DNA of 64,000 nt from Streptomyces buecherae (GTDB taxonomy: Bacteria > Actinomycetota > Actinomycetes > Streptomycetales > Streptomycetaceae). Positions 56,924 through 64,000 of this stretch are shown here, piece by piece. Made by a program: the position numbers and the translations under genes. Position 1 is the first letter of the stretch, and each line of letters opens with the position of its first letter. Location of the stretch: NCBI RefSeq assembly GCF_014295035.1, contig NZ_CP060404.1:6302501-6366500 (forward strand), in the 5' to 3' direction. Under the pieces are notes generated by a model. The model was given only the letters and a program-made list of their open reading frames with translations. It made no database searches and was not told the DNA's origin.

Positions 56924-57223
56924 CTAGGTGTTGCTCGTGCCCCAGTCGTCCCCCGCGCCGTTGCGCTGCTCGCGCAGGGACTGGACGCGGGCCGACACCG
57001 AGTCGGGGAGCCGGTCGCCGAACCTCGCGCTCACGACGTCGAACGCCTTACCGGCCGCCTCGCGCCCGCTGTGCGCGGCGGCCTCGGCCGTATTGCGGAC
57101 CGCCGGGTTCTGGGAGACCCGCTGCGCTTTCTTGCGCAACTGCTCGTACCGTTCGCGCCCGGCCCGTGCGCCGAGCACGTAGCCGACGGCGACTCCGGTG
57201 ATGAACGTCAGCCGGTAGCGCAT
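56924..57223 (-). CDS. YtxH-like small membrane protein
   Basis: 99 aa. One N-terminal hydrophobic segment with glycines (RLTFITGVAVGYVLGARAGR) and an amphipathic, Arg/Glu/Ala-rich helix behind it (ERYEQLRKKAQRVSQ), as in YtxH/general-stress proteins. Function unknown. ATG 57223 has GGTGGAG upstream. Confidence 0.75.
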   Translation of the reverse strand: MRYRLTFITGVAVGYVLGARAGRERYEQLRKKAQRVSQNPAVRNTAEAAAHSGREAAGKAFDVVSARFGDRLPDSVSARVQSLREQRNGAGDDWGTSNT

Positions 57224-57459
57224 CACTCCACCTTTCCTGGCTTCTCCGCTGCCCCTTGAGCGAGCGGAACACAACAGCCCCGCTGGGTTGTGCTGCCCGC
57301 CTACCCGCCAGGGCTGGTGATCATCCTCCGATCACTCCCTGATCATCCAGGGGGAACCGATTGGCGAAGCACCCCCCTGCTTGCGCTAATGTATGTGTCG
57401 CAGCGAGCGCGCGCCCCCCGGGAAGCCGGAGGGAGGCGCAATCGAGGCACACGGAGCAA

Positions 57460-57532
57460 TCCCCTGTAGCTCAATTGGCAGAGCAGCCGGCTGTTAACCG
57501 GCAGGTTACTGGTTCGAGTCCAGTCGGGGGAG
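57460..57532 (+). tRNA. tRNA-Asn(GTT), copy 1
   Basis: 73 nt. Acceptor TCCCCTG pairs with CGGGGGA; D-loop AGCTCAATTGGCAGAGC; anticodon GTT at 57493-57495 within CTGTTAA; T-arm GGTTCGAGTCC. Discriminator G, CCA not encoded. Confidence 0.96.
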
Positions 57533-57537
57533 CTCGG

Positions 57538-57610
57538 TCCCCTGTAGCTCAATTGGCAGAGCATTCGGCTGTTAACCGGAGGGTTACTGGTTCGAGTCCA
57601 GTCGGGGGAG
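57538..57610 (+). tRNA. tRNA-Asn(GTT), copy 2
   Basis: 73 nt, 5 bp after copy 1 and identical in acceptor, D and T arms; the anticodon stem differs (TTCGG/CCGGA) but pairs. Followed by a classic terminator. Confidence 0.96.
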
Positions 57611-57616
57611 CTGAAG

Positions 57617-57641
57617 AAAGAGCCCCGTAAGGGGCTTTTTT
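57617..57641 (+). terminator. Rho-independent terminator of the tRNA-Asn pair
   Basis: AGCCCC-GTAA-GGGGCT followed by six T. The only classic T-tailed terminator I noticed in the window. Confidence 0.92.
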
Positions 57642-57807
57642 CATGCCCGTTTCAGGCCCCCGGCACGGATTCCTCCGCCCCGGGAACCGCTCACCGGTGC
57701 TCCACAGTCCTCATCATTGCGCGATGCGGACCCTCAGGGGCAGCAGATCGTATGAGCGGCTATGCTGCGGCAGACGACGCGCACAGTTGTGCGCGACGCG
57801 CCGTTAC

Positions 57808-57881
57808 GGGGCGGTAGCTCAGCCGGTTAGAGCAGCGGACTCATAATCCGTCGGTCGTGGGTTCGAGTCCCACCCGCCCCA
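57808..57881 (+). tRNA. tRNA with CAT anticodon (elongator Met or Ile2)
   Basis: 74 nt. Acceptor GGGGCGG/CCGCCCC, D-arm AGCTCAGCCGGTTAGAGC, anticodon loop CTCATAA, T-arm GGGTTCGAGTCCC, discriminator A. No initiator mismatch at 1-72. The anticodon arm GCGGACTCATAATCCG and variable loop resemble the lysidine-modified Ile2 tRNA (like E. coli ileX) somewhat more than elongator Met, but I cannot decide by eye. Mobile-element debris starts about 200 bp behind it. Confidence 0.93.
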
Positions 57882-58099
57882 CTCGGCGCTTCCTGTGCAG
57901 GATCGTTCTGAGCTGCGGGAACGTGGGCTGCGCGGCGGGTTTCCGTGCGGTTCTCGCCGCGCGCCGTGCGGTACCGAACCGCTGTCGCCTTGTGGCAGCG
58001 CACTACAGGTGCGTCTGACCTGGCCTTTTGTGGCGATCACTTGAGAAAGTGTTGGGGAATACTCCCACGGTCCATCTGCACGCCCTAAGACCTTGGCGC

Positions 58100-58635
58100 C
58101 GTCCTCGGGTGGTGCACAATCCAGGCAAGGCCTGCTGGACGTTGCCCTCGCGGTCGCGCTGGGCGGGGACTGCCTCGCGGATCCTGCCATGCTGCGGGCC
58201 GAGCCAGCCGTGTTCGGTCCGGTGGCCTCCGACCCGACGGTCTCCCTTCTCATCGCTCTCGCGGCGGCCGGGCCGAAGGCCCTGCACGCGATCCGGGCCG
58301 CGCGGGCCGAAGCGCGCGAGCACGTCTGGGATCTGGCCAAGGACGCGGCCCCGGACGCCACAGGTCAGGTGATCGTGGACCTGGGCAGGGCGCTGGTGCT
58401 GGCCCATTCCGAGAAGCAGGGTGCCATCGCAACCTGGAAGAAGTGCCTCGGACATCATCCGTTGATGGCCTTCGTCGACACGGAAGCGGTGGCAGCGGGG
58501 AGCCGGTGGCCGGCCTGCTCAGGCCGGGCAACGCAGACAGCAACACCGCCGCCGATCAAATCACCACGGCCGTCCCGATCGCCGCCCTCGAACTACGACA
58601 CCGTCAACGCGTACGGGCCGAGGACCGCATGAGGC
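58100..58635 (+). pseudogene. IS1380-family transposase relic
   Basis: Fragments of an IS1380-type transposase read in shifting frames: VVHNPGKA, then LDVALAVALGGDCLADPAML with VIDLGRALVLAHSEKQ-like text and LGHHPLMAFVDT, then SGEPVAGLLRPGNADSNTAA, then ELRHRQRVRAEDRM. Single-base losses near 58131 and 58478 explain the first two shifts; an internal deletion near 58570-58590 joins distant parts. It ends where the IS3 element begins (58636) and does not resume behind that element. Dead. Confidence 0.82.
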
Positions 58636-58695
58636 TGACCCCGTGGAATGGACACCCTGACAATGGATCTTGATGGTCCAGGGAGGGATGTCCAG

Positions 58696-59010
58696 GTGGG
58701 ACGCAGGTCTCCATATTCGGAGGAGTTCAGGAAGGGTGCGGTCGCGCTCTTTCGAGCTGCGGATGGGAAGCGGACGTACGCGGCGGTGGCGGCGGATCTC
58801 GGCATCACTGCGGAGTCGCTGCGGACGTGGGTCCGCAAGGACGCGGCCCGAGCGGTGCCCGGACGCCGTGACGCGGGCGGGAGCGGGGCGGACGAGCTGA
58901 ACCGGTTGCGGGCGGAGAACGCCCGGCTGCTCAAGGCTGAGCAGGAGTGGCGCCTGGAGCGCGAGATCCTGCGCCGGGCAGCCGCCTATTTCGCTCGAGA
59001 GATGAAGTGA
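58696..59010 (+). CDS. IS3-family transposase OrfA
   Basis: 104 aa. Helix-turn-helix PYSEEFRKGAVALFRAADGK with ITAESLRTWVRK, followed by the leucine-zipper region ELNRLRAENARLLKAEQEW that mediates multimerisation, ending LRRAAAYFAREMK. GTG 58696 has GGAGGG upstream; an ATG at 58648 is inside the terminal repeat. Its stop overlaps the orfB GTG (GTGA). Intact but without a functional OrfB partner. Confidence 0.85.
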   Translation: MGRRSPYSEEFRKGAVALFRAADGKRTYAAVAADLGITAESLRTWVRKDAARAVPGRRDAGGSGADELNRLRAENARLLKAEQEWRLEREILRRAAAYFAREMK

Positions 59011-59428
59011 GATTCCGCCGCTGGGACTTCATCTCCGAGAACCGCGCCGATTTCGGCGTCCAGCGGATCTGCCGGGTGCTCGGAACGTCCCGCGCCGGCT
59101 ACTACCGGTACCTGGCCACCGCACAGGAACGTGCGGAACGCCGGGCCGAAGAGAAGCGGACCGTGGCCGAGATACGCGCCATCCATGCCGAACACCAAGG
59201 GGCATAGGGTGCGCCGCGCGTCCATGCCGAGCTGCGGGTGAGGGGGCGGAGTATCAATCGAAAGCAGGTGACTCGGCTGATGCGGGTCAACGACATCGTC
59301 GGCCGGCACCTACGGAGAAACAAGCGGACGACGATCGCGGACAGGGCCGCGCCGCCCGTGCCGGACCTGGTGATGCGCGACTTCACCGTGGACACGTTGA
59401 ACACCAGGTGGTGCGGCGACATCACCTA

Positions 59429-59434
59429 CCTAGC
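59429..59434 (+). other. Target-site duplication, left copy (CCTAGC)
   Basis: CCTAGC directly before the IS481 left end; identical to 60547-60552. It fits the NCTAGN target preference described for IS481. Confidence 0.9.
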
Positions 59435-60546
59435 TGTCCTGTCCGGGGAGGTTGTGGACAGGTGAGCCAGGTCTCGGTTGTGGGTTGTTGAATGGGTGAG
59501 GGCCTTCCGGTTCGGTGTGGACTGCGACGTCTACACCAACAGAAAGGCCCTCGTGCCCCACCGTAATGCACCCCTGACCGAGACCGGACGCCTGCGCCTG
59601 GCCCGCTGCGTGGTCGAGGACGGCTGGCCGCTTGGGCGGGCCGCCGAACGCTTCCAGGTCTCACCCACCACCGCCCAGCGATGGGCCGACCGCTACCGCA
59701 CGCACGGAGAAGCGGGCATGGCGGACCGCTCCAGCCGGCCCCACCACAGCCCTGGCCGCACCCCGTCCCGCACCGAGCGACGGGTCATCAAGGTCCGCCT
59801 GCTGCGCCGATGGGGACCGGCCCGCATCGCGCACTTCCTGCACCTGGTGCCCTCGACCGTGCACCGCGTCCTGACCCGCTACCGCCTGGCCCGCCTGTCC
59901 CATCTCGACCGGACCACAGGCCGCATCGTGCGCCGCTACGAACGCGAGCGGCCCGGTGAGCTCGTCCACGTCGACATCAAGAAGCTGGGCAACACCCCCG
60001 ACGGCGGCGGGCACAAGGCCCACGGCAGGGCCCAGGGCAGCCGCAACAGCTCCGCCCACCGCGACCCCACCCGGCCCCGCAGGCGCCATGGCCGCCCGAA
60101 CCTGGGCTACAGCTACCTGCACACCGCCCTCGACGACCACTCCCGCCTCGCCTACAGCGAGATCCACACGGATGAGAAGAAGGAGACCGCTACCGGCTTC
60201 TGGCAGCGCGCCCACACCTTCTTCCACCAGGCCGGGATCACCGTGGAGCGGGTACTGACCGACAACGGTTCCTGCTACCGCTCACGCGACTGGCGCGACG
60301 AGCTGGCCCGGGCCGGCATCACCCACAAGCGCACCCGGCCCTACCGACCCCAGACCAACGGCAAAGTCGAACGCTTCCGCCGCACGCTGCTGGACGAGTG
60401 GGCCTACGCCCGCCCCTACCACTCAGAGCAGGAACGACGCGACGCCTTCCCCGGCTGGCTGCACACCTACAATCACCACCGCGGACACACCGCACTCAAA
60501 GGCCAACCACCCACCAGCCGCGTCCCCAACCTCACGGGTCAGTACA
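59435..60546 (+). mobile_element. IS481-family insertion sequence, 1112 bp, apparently intact
   Basis: Terminal inverted repeats at 59435-59457 and 60524-60546 match at 18 of 23 positions (TGTCCTGTCCGGGGAGGTTG versus TGTACTGACCCGTGAGGTTG), flanked by a 6-bp direct repeat CCTAGC. It carries one transposase gene in the same orientation as the host orfB. Excising it plus one target copy rejoins the orfB frame exactly, which fixes both ends to the base. Confidence 0.93.
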
Positions 60547-60551
60547 CCTAG
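59553..60551 (+). CDS. IS481-family transposase
   Basis: 332 aa. Two N-terminal helix-turn-helix units (TGRLRLARCVVEDGWPLGRA; AERFQVSPTTAQRWADRYR) and an RNase H-like DDE core: HVDIKKLG (D), RVLTDNGSCYRSRDW (D) and NGKVERFRRTLLDEWAY (E). GTG start at VPHRNAPLTE. The last codons run off the element: the stop TAG (60549-60551) is contributed by the duplicated target CCTAGC. No frameshifts seen, so likely functional. Confidence 0.93.
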   Translation: MPHRNAPLTETGRLRLARCVVEDGWPLGRAAERFQVSPTTAQRWADRYRTHGEAGMADRSSRPHHSPGRTPSRTERRVIKVRLLRRWGPARIAHFLHLVPSTVHRVLTRYRLARLSHLDRTTGRIVRRYERERPGELVHVDIKKLGNTPDGGGHKAHGRAQGSRNSSAHRDPTRPRRRHGRPNLGYSYLHTALDDHSRLAYSEIHTDEKKETATGFWQRAHTFFHQAGITVERVLTDNGSCYRSRDWRDELARAGITHKRTRPYRPQTNGKVERFRRTLLDEWAYARPYHSEQERRDAFPGWLHTYNHHRGHTALKGQPPTSRVPNLTGQYT

Positions 60552-60552
60552 C
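60547..60552 (+). other. Target-site duplication, right copy (CCTAGC)
   Basis: Second copy of the 6-bp target. Its central TAG terminates the IS481 transposase. Confidence 0.9.
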
Positions 60553-61264
60553 CGTCGGTTCGACGTAGCTCTACCTCGCCACGGTGATCGACATTTGATC
60601 GAGGAAGGTCGTGGGTGGTCGATCGCGAACCACATGCGGACCTCGCTGGTCACCGACGCGATCGAGATGGCCGCGGCTTCCCGCGGTGGCCGGGTCACCG
60701 GCGTCGTTTTCTACGCCGACAGGGGCACCCAGTACAACGCGGCCGCCTTCGCTGATGTCTGCCTGCGGCACGGTATCCGCTGCAGCATGGGCCGGGTCGG
60801 CTCAAGTTACGATAATGCCCTCGCCGAGTCGTTCTTCCAGGGCCTCAAACGCGAACTGCTGCACGGACGCCGCTGGACCTCGAAGGCACAGACCCGGCTC
60901 GAGCTGTTCCGCTGGCTGTCGTACGACACCCGGCGTCGTCGCCACTCCGCACTCGGCTACCGAACACCGGCCGAGTTCGAACAACAACTGATCACGACAC
61001 GTACGCTGTCGCTTGTCACATGAAACCCGGTGTCCACTCCCAGGGGCAACCTCAACGCCGACCTCAACCCCGACCGCGGCCTCACCCTCACCCCACCGTG
61101 CCTCACCACACCCCGCCACTCATCTACGATGTGACGGCGGAACCGTGCATGAGCCAGCTCCCGACTGAGTGGCACGTTCACATGGCCGGTGCACCTGGGC
61201 ACGGTAGTGGTCAGTCGGCATCCGCGCTCGACTCGTCAGACCCGTGGCAGGGCAAGGAGTGTTC

Positions 61265-62464
61265 ATGCGGCCTCCCGTGATCGAGGCGATCAAAATTGAG
61301 AACTACCGAGTTCTCCAGAACGTGGAAATCAAGAAACTCAAGCCCTTCACGGTGCTCGTGGGTCCCAATGGCAGCGGGAAGTCGACGCTTTTCGACGTCT
61401 TCGCCTTTCTGGAGACCTGCTTCACTCGCGGTGTCCGCAGCGCCTGGGATCGCCGGGGCGGGGCACGAGAGCTGCGTTCGCGTGGCGCGGACGGGCCAGT
61501 GGCCATCCAGATCTCCTACCGTGAACACCCGAAGGAGAAGCTGCTGACCTATCGGCTGGAACTGTCGGAGTCCAAGGGCCGTCCGATGGTCAGTCGCGAG
61601 CAGTTGCGCTGGACGCGGGGCGCGGCCCAGGGAAGGCCCAGCCATATCCTCGACTTCCATTCCGGCCATGGCTATGTGATGGACGAGGAGACCGGAGCGA
61701 AAGCAGTAGAGGACCTGGACAGTCCTGACACCCTTGCGGTGAACGCGCTGGGTCAGTTCCGGTCGCATCCACGTGTCATGGCTCTGCGCCGCTTCATCTC
61801 CGGATGGTACCTCTCCTACCTCTCCGTCGCCGAGGAACGTAAATCGCCCGCCGCTGGCCCCCAGGAACGGCTCTCCCAGTCGGGCGATAACATCAGCAAC
61901 GTCCTCCAGTACCTCAAGGAAAACCATCCGAGCCGGCTGGCCACCGTCATCGAGGCACTGACCGAGACCGTCCCCACACTGGAGAGCATCGGCTACGAGA
62001 GCTCGCCGGACGGCCGACTCATCTTGTTCATCAAGGACGCTCCTTTCGAGAAGCCGGTGCTTGCCAGTAACGCCTCGGACGGCACGCTTAAACTCCTCTC
62101 CTACCTCACCCTCCTCTATGACCCCGATCCGGCGCCCTTCATCGGCATCGAGGAACCGGAGAACCACCTCTACCCCACAGTCCTGCCCGGCCTCGCCCAG
62201 CAGTGTCGGATGTCCAGCGGTAAGTCGCAGGTCGTGGTGACCACGCACTCACATGAGTTCATCAACTCCTGCAAGGTCGACGAAGTGGTGGCGCTCTACC
62301 GTGACGAGTCCGGCTACACACGAGTGATCCGCCCGAACGAACTCCCAACGATCGTCGACATGATGGACAACGGAGCACAGTTGGGAAACCTCTGGCAAGA
62401 GGGCTACTTTGACAGCCTGCCCGAGCCGAGGACGTCCGTGAACGACCCGGGGGCTGAGGAGTGA
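61265..62464 (+). CDS. AAA/ABC-type ATPase (AAA_21/OLD-like), partner of DUF4276 protein
   Basis: 399 aa SMC/RecF-like ATPase. N-terminal beta-strand IEAIKIENYRVLQNVEIKKL, Walker A GPNGSGKST (33-41), a helical middle instead of long coiled coil, ABC-signature-like SNASDGTLKLLSYLTLLYDP, Walker B PFIGIEEPENHLYP, and H-loop VVVTTHSHEFINSC. This is the ATPase arrangement of OLD/PARIS-type anti-phage systems. AAGGAG lies five bases before the ATG. The stop overlaps the next gene's GTG, so both proteins are made together. It sits right behind layered insertion sequences, as defence cassettes often do. Confidence 0.88.
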   Translation: MRPPVIEAIKIENYRVLQNVEIKKLKPFTVLVGPNGSGKSTLFDVFAFLETCFTRGVRSAWDRRGGARELRSRGADGPVAIQISYREHPKEKLLTYRLELSESKGRPMVSREQLRWTRGAAQGRPSHILDFHSGHGYVMDEETGAKAVEDLDSPDTLAVNALGQFRSHPRVMALRRFISGWYLSYLSVAEERKSPAAGPQERLSQSGDNISNVLQYLKENHPSRLATVIEALTETVPTLESIGYESSPDGRLILFIKDAPFEKPVLASNASDGTLKLLSYLTLLYDPDPAPFIGIEEPENHLYPTVLPGLAQQCRMSSGKSQVVVTTHSHEFINSCKVDEVVALYRDESGYTRVIRPNELPTIVDMMDNGAQLGNLWQEGYFDSLPEPRTSVNDPGAEE

Positions 62465-63123
62465 AGCGCACCAAGGACCGGCGGGCGCAGAAAGCGGACT
62501 CGCGTCCGAGGGTCGAGCTGGAGGTGCTGGTCGAGGAGGAGTCCGCGAGCGAAGCCCTCAAGCCGTTACTCGCCAGAGTTCTCCAGGGCAGCGATGTGCA
62601 GTTGCGGATACGAAGGTTCCAAGGGAAGCCCGACCTGCTGAAGAAGCTGCCGGACCGGCTGCTCGGTTGCGCTGCCGCCCGCCGCCGCGGTAGCGATGTC
62701 CGGGTGGTCGTGCTGGTGGACCGGGACAACGACGACTGCGCCACGCTCAAGAAGGATCTGGACCGCTTCGCACGACAGGCCGGCCTCACGCCGCGTGTGG
62801 ACGCGTATAACGCTGGGTGCTTCGACGTACTGAACCGGATCGCGATACGTGAGTTGGAGAGCTGGTACTTCGGCGACTGGGACGCCGTGCGCAAGGCGTT
62901 CCCCAAGGTTGCCAAGGAGGCACCTAGGGCATACCGGGCCAACCCGGATCTGCCTGCGGGCAAGGCATCCGACGTCTTCGAGAAGATACTGAGTTCCAGT
63001 GGCGTGAGGATCGCCTCCAAGCCGGAATGGGGACGTCGGATCGGACCCAGGCTGAGTGTCGAGGAGAACAGGTCTCCCAGCTTCCACGCCTTCCTCAGTG
63101 GCGTACGGGCACTCATCGCCTAG
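62461..63123 (+). CDS. DUF4276 family TOPRIM-like protein, partner of the ATPase
   Basis: 220 aa. Conserved features of DUF4276: ELEVLVEEESASEALKPLLA (TOPRIM-type first Glu), RRFQGKPDLLKKLPDRLLG, VVVLVDRDNDDC (D-x-D type acidic pair) and NRIAIRELESWYFGDWDAVR. This acidic set suggests a metal-dependent nuclease or related phosphotransfer site; activity is inferred, not shown. The GTG start overlaps the ATPase stop by four bases (GTGA). No membrane or signal segment. Confidence 0.87.
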   Translation: MKRTKDRRAQKADSRPRVELEVLVEEESASEALKPLLARVLQGSDVQLRIRRFQGKPDLLKKLPDRLLGCAAARRRGSDVRVVVLVDRDNDDCATLKKDLDRFARQAGLTPRVDAYNAGCFDVLNRIAIRELESWYFGDWDAVRKAFPKVAKEAPRAYRANPDLPAGKASDVFEKILSSSGVRIASKPEWGRRIGPRLSVEENRSPSFHAFLSGVRALIA

Positions 63124-63163
63124 CCTTAGCTTGACTCTGTCGGGGATCTTGGGTTTGCCGAGG

Positions 63164-63316
63164 TCAGGTGCCCAGGGTTCGCCAGGACTTCGACCGGGGT
63201 ATCTCGCGCTGATCGAGGTAGTCCTGGAAGGCCGTGGGTCGGCGGGGTGTGGAAGGTGCCTCGGCCGGTGACTTCCGCTGAGGCGCTCGATGTTGACGGC
63301 AATGGCCGTCAGGACA
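63164..63316 (-). pseudogene. C-terminal relic of an IS1182-type transposase
   Basis: Read on the minus strand: HVLTAIAVNIERLSG, a one-base shift, then SPAEAPSTPRRPTAFQDYL and REIPRSKSWRTLGT to a stop at 63164. This is the usual C-terminal end of IS1182-like transposases in streptomycetes. Only about 50 codons remain. Confidence 0.7.
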
Positions 63317-63317
63317 T

Positions 63318-64000
63318 GCCATCCCCGCCCTGAGCGAAGCCTTCAAGGACCCTCGGCGGAAGCTGCCCGACCTGTGGGGATGGCACGAAGCGGAGAGAAT
63401 GTATTGGCTGATCGAGGTCAAGGGCGACAACGTCGGCGTCGGCACGCTCCGCAAGGGGTGGGCACAACTGGAGGCCGGCAGCAAGATACTCGGCTCGTAC
63501 GCCCACCGCACCGTCCTGGTCAGAGCGTCCGTACGGCCCGGAGATGACCTCTTCCTTACCATCGACCACGACCTGCACCCCGGCCAGCCGTCGCTCAGCC
63601 CGGACGGGCCTGGCACCGACGACGAGGCTGCGGCGAGCCCAGGCAGCCTCGAAGACCACCTCGGCGACAACGACGACGCGCTCATCGGCGCGGCCCGCGC
63701 CCAGATGCTCGCCTACCTGGCGCTGCGCTCTGCTCCCGCCTCTCATCTGCGCACGGTGCCGGTACCGGCCGACCGCGCTGCCCGCCAACGGCGCTCCGGG
63801 TTGACCACCCCCCTCGAGGACGACGGCCTCACCCTCGCCTTGCGGGCCGACGCCCGCGGAGCAGCGCCCCACGTCGAGCAGCACGCCCTGCGCGCGGGCA
63901 TCCGCACCATGGGGCTCGACGACTTCCTCACCTGTCGAATCCCCGGAACCGAGGTCCACCTCGCCATGTCCGGGAAGCTGTTCGCCGCTTGCGAACGCCT
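63318..64000 (+). CDS. 5'-truncated frame running off the window, unknown function
   Basis: About 227 codons in one open frame, strong GC third-position bias, no start codon near its left end because it abuts the transposase relic. Text: AIPALSEAFKDPRRKLPDLW, then YWLIEVKGDNVGVGTLRKGW (an I-E-V-K core reminiscent of PD-(D/E)XK nucleases, weak), AHRTVLVRASVRPGDDLFLT, a Gly/Asp/Pro linker, and AAPHVEQHALRAGIRTMGLD. Probably the surviving 3' part of a larger gene; whether it is expressed is doubtful. Confidence 0.6.

Larger units (their letters stand above)
59007..61023 (+). pseudogene. IS3-family transposase OrfB, interrupted and mutated
   Basis: The DDE integrase text is readable in pieces: FGVQRICRVLGTSRAGYY, then a TAG at 59205 where relatives have Tyr (HQGA-stop-GAPRV), TRWCGDITYLAV (first D), then a 1112-bp IS481 insertion, then a TAG at 60566 (GST-stop-LYLATVID), a TGA at 60596, a one-base loss near 60612 (VVG to WSIANHMRT), YADRGTQYNAAAF (second D) and LAESFFQGLKREL (E). 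Three nonsense codons and a frameshift besides the insertion show long inactivity. Confidence 0.87.
58636..61049 (+). mobile_element. IS3-family element, interrupted by an IS481 element
   Basis: Left end TGACCCCGTGGAATGGACAC and right end (reverse complement TTGCCCCTGGGAGTGGACAC) match at about 15 of these 20 positions, and the next base (C) also agrees. Without the inner insertion and its duplicated target the element is about 1.3 kb with overlapping orfA/orfB, typical for IS3. Ends are approximate and I found no convincing target duplication. Inactive, see orfB. Confidence 0.75.

Noticed and set aside
57808..61100. tRNA 3' end as attachment site of an integrated element
   Set aside because: I looked for a second copy of the tRNA 3' end downstream within the window and found none; no integrase gene is present either. 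A distant copy beyond 64000 cannot be excluded.

Overview
The window looks like a stretch of a Streptomyces (or close relative) chromosome. The DNA is very GC-rich with strongly GC-biased third codon positions, GTG starts are common, many genes carry a TANNNT -10 box 6-7 nt before the start codon (leaderless transcription), and the core gene set (recO, uppS, zur-znuBCA, glyS, dusB, ppdK, dgt, dnaG, an HrdA-type sigma factor) is one I recall from Streptomyces chromosomes. No species can be named from sequence alone.

Layout. 1-7 kb: TetR regulator, FMN-binding split-barrel protein, PLP ammonia-lyase, recO, uppS, and a divergent GntR/FCD regulator and CynX/NimT-type MFS exporter. 7.2-12.4 kb: a zinc uptake operon (znuA-znuC-znuB-zur, minus strand) with two Zur-like boxes over its promoter, then glyS. 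12.4-31 kb: a small probable CDS, a divergent DHA2 exporter/MmyB-like regulator pair, dusB, ppdK (with a 22-bp perfect palindrome upstream), an ArsR-like regulator, a Tat-exported PhoX-like protein, a KimA-like permease, a membrane protein, a PepSY lipoprotein, and a very large secreted protease joining an M4 and an M28 peptidase. 31-45 kb: regulators (XRE, AraC, TrmB/LuxR hybrid, two anti-sigma-type ATPases), a divergent P450/2-oxoglutarate oxygenase pair, a TSUP transporter, and an XRE/DUF5753/DUF397/DUF6879 cluster with one frameshifted and one headless member. 45-57.3 kb: cutA, a GGCT-like protein, add, marR, dgt, an FAD reductase, GNAT, dnaG, an HrdA-like sigma factor, a FGGY sugar kinase (xylB-like) and a YtxH-like protein.

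57.4-64 kb is the accessory end. Two tRNA-Asn genes and a CAU-anticodon tRNA are followed by layered mobile-element debris: an IS1380 relic, then an IS3-family element killed by nonsense and frameshift mutations and interrupted by an intact IS481-family element (18/23 terminal repeats, 6-bp target duplication CCTAGC that supplies the transposase stop codon). Directly behind lies a tightly coupled two-gene cassette, an ABC-type AAA ATPase plus a DUF4276 TOPRIM-like protein, which I consider the best candidate for an under-described (probably anti-phage) system. It is followed by an IS1182-type relic and a 5'-truncated reading frame that runs off the window.

Limits: all calls are from reading motifs, codon patterns and spacing by eye; no similarity search or folding calculation was run.
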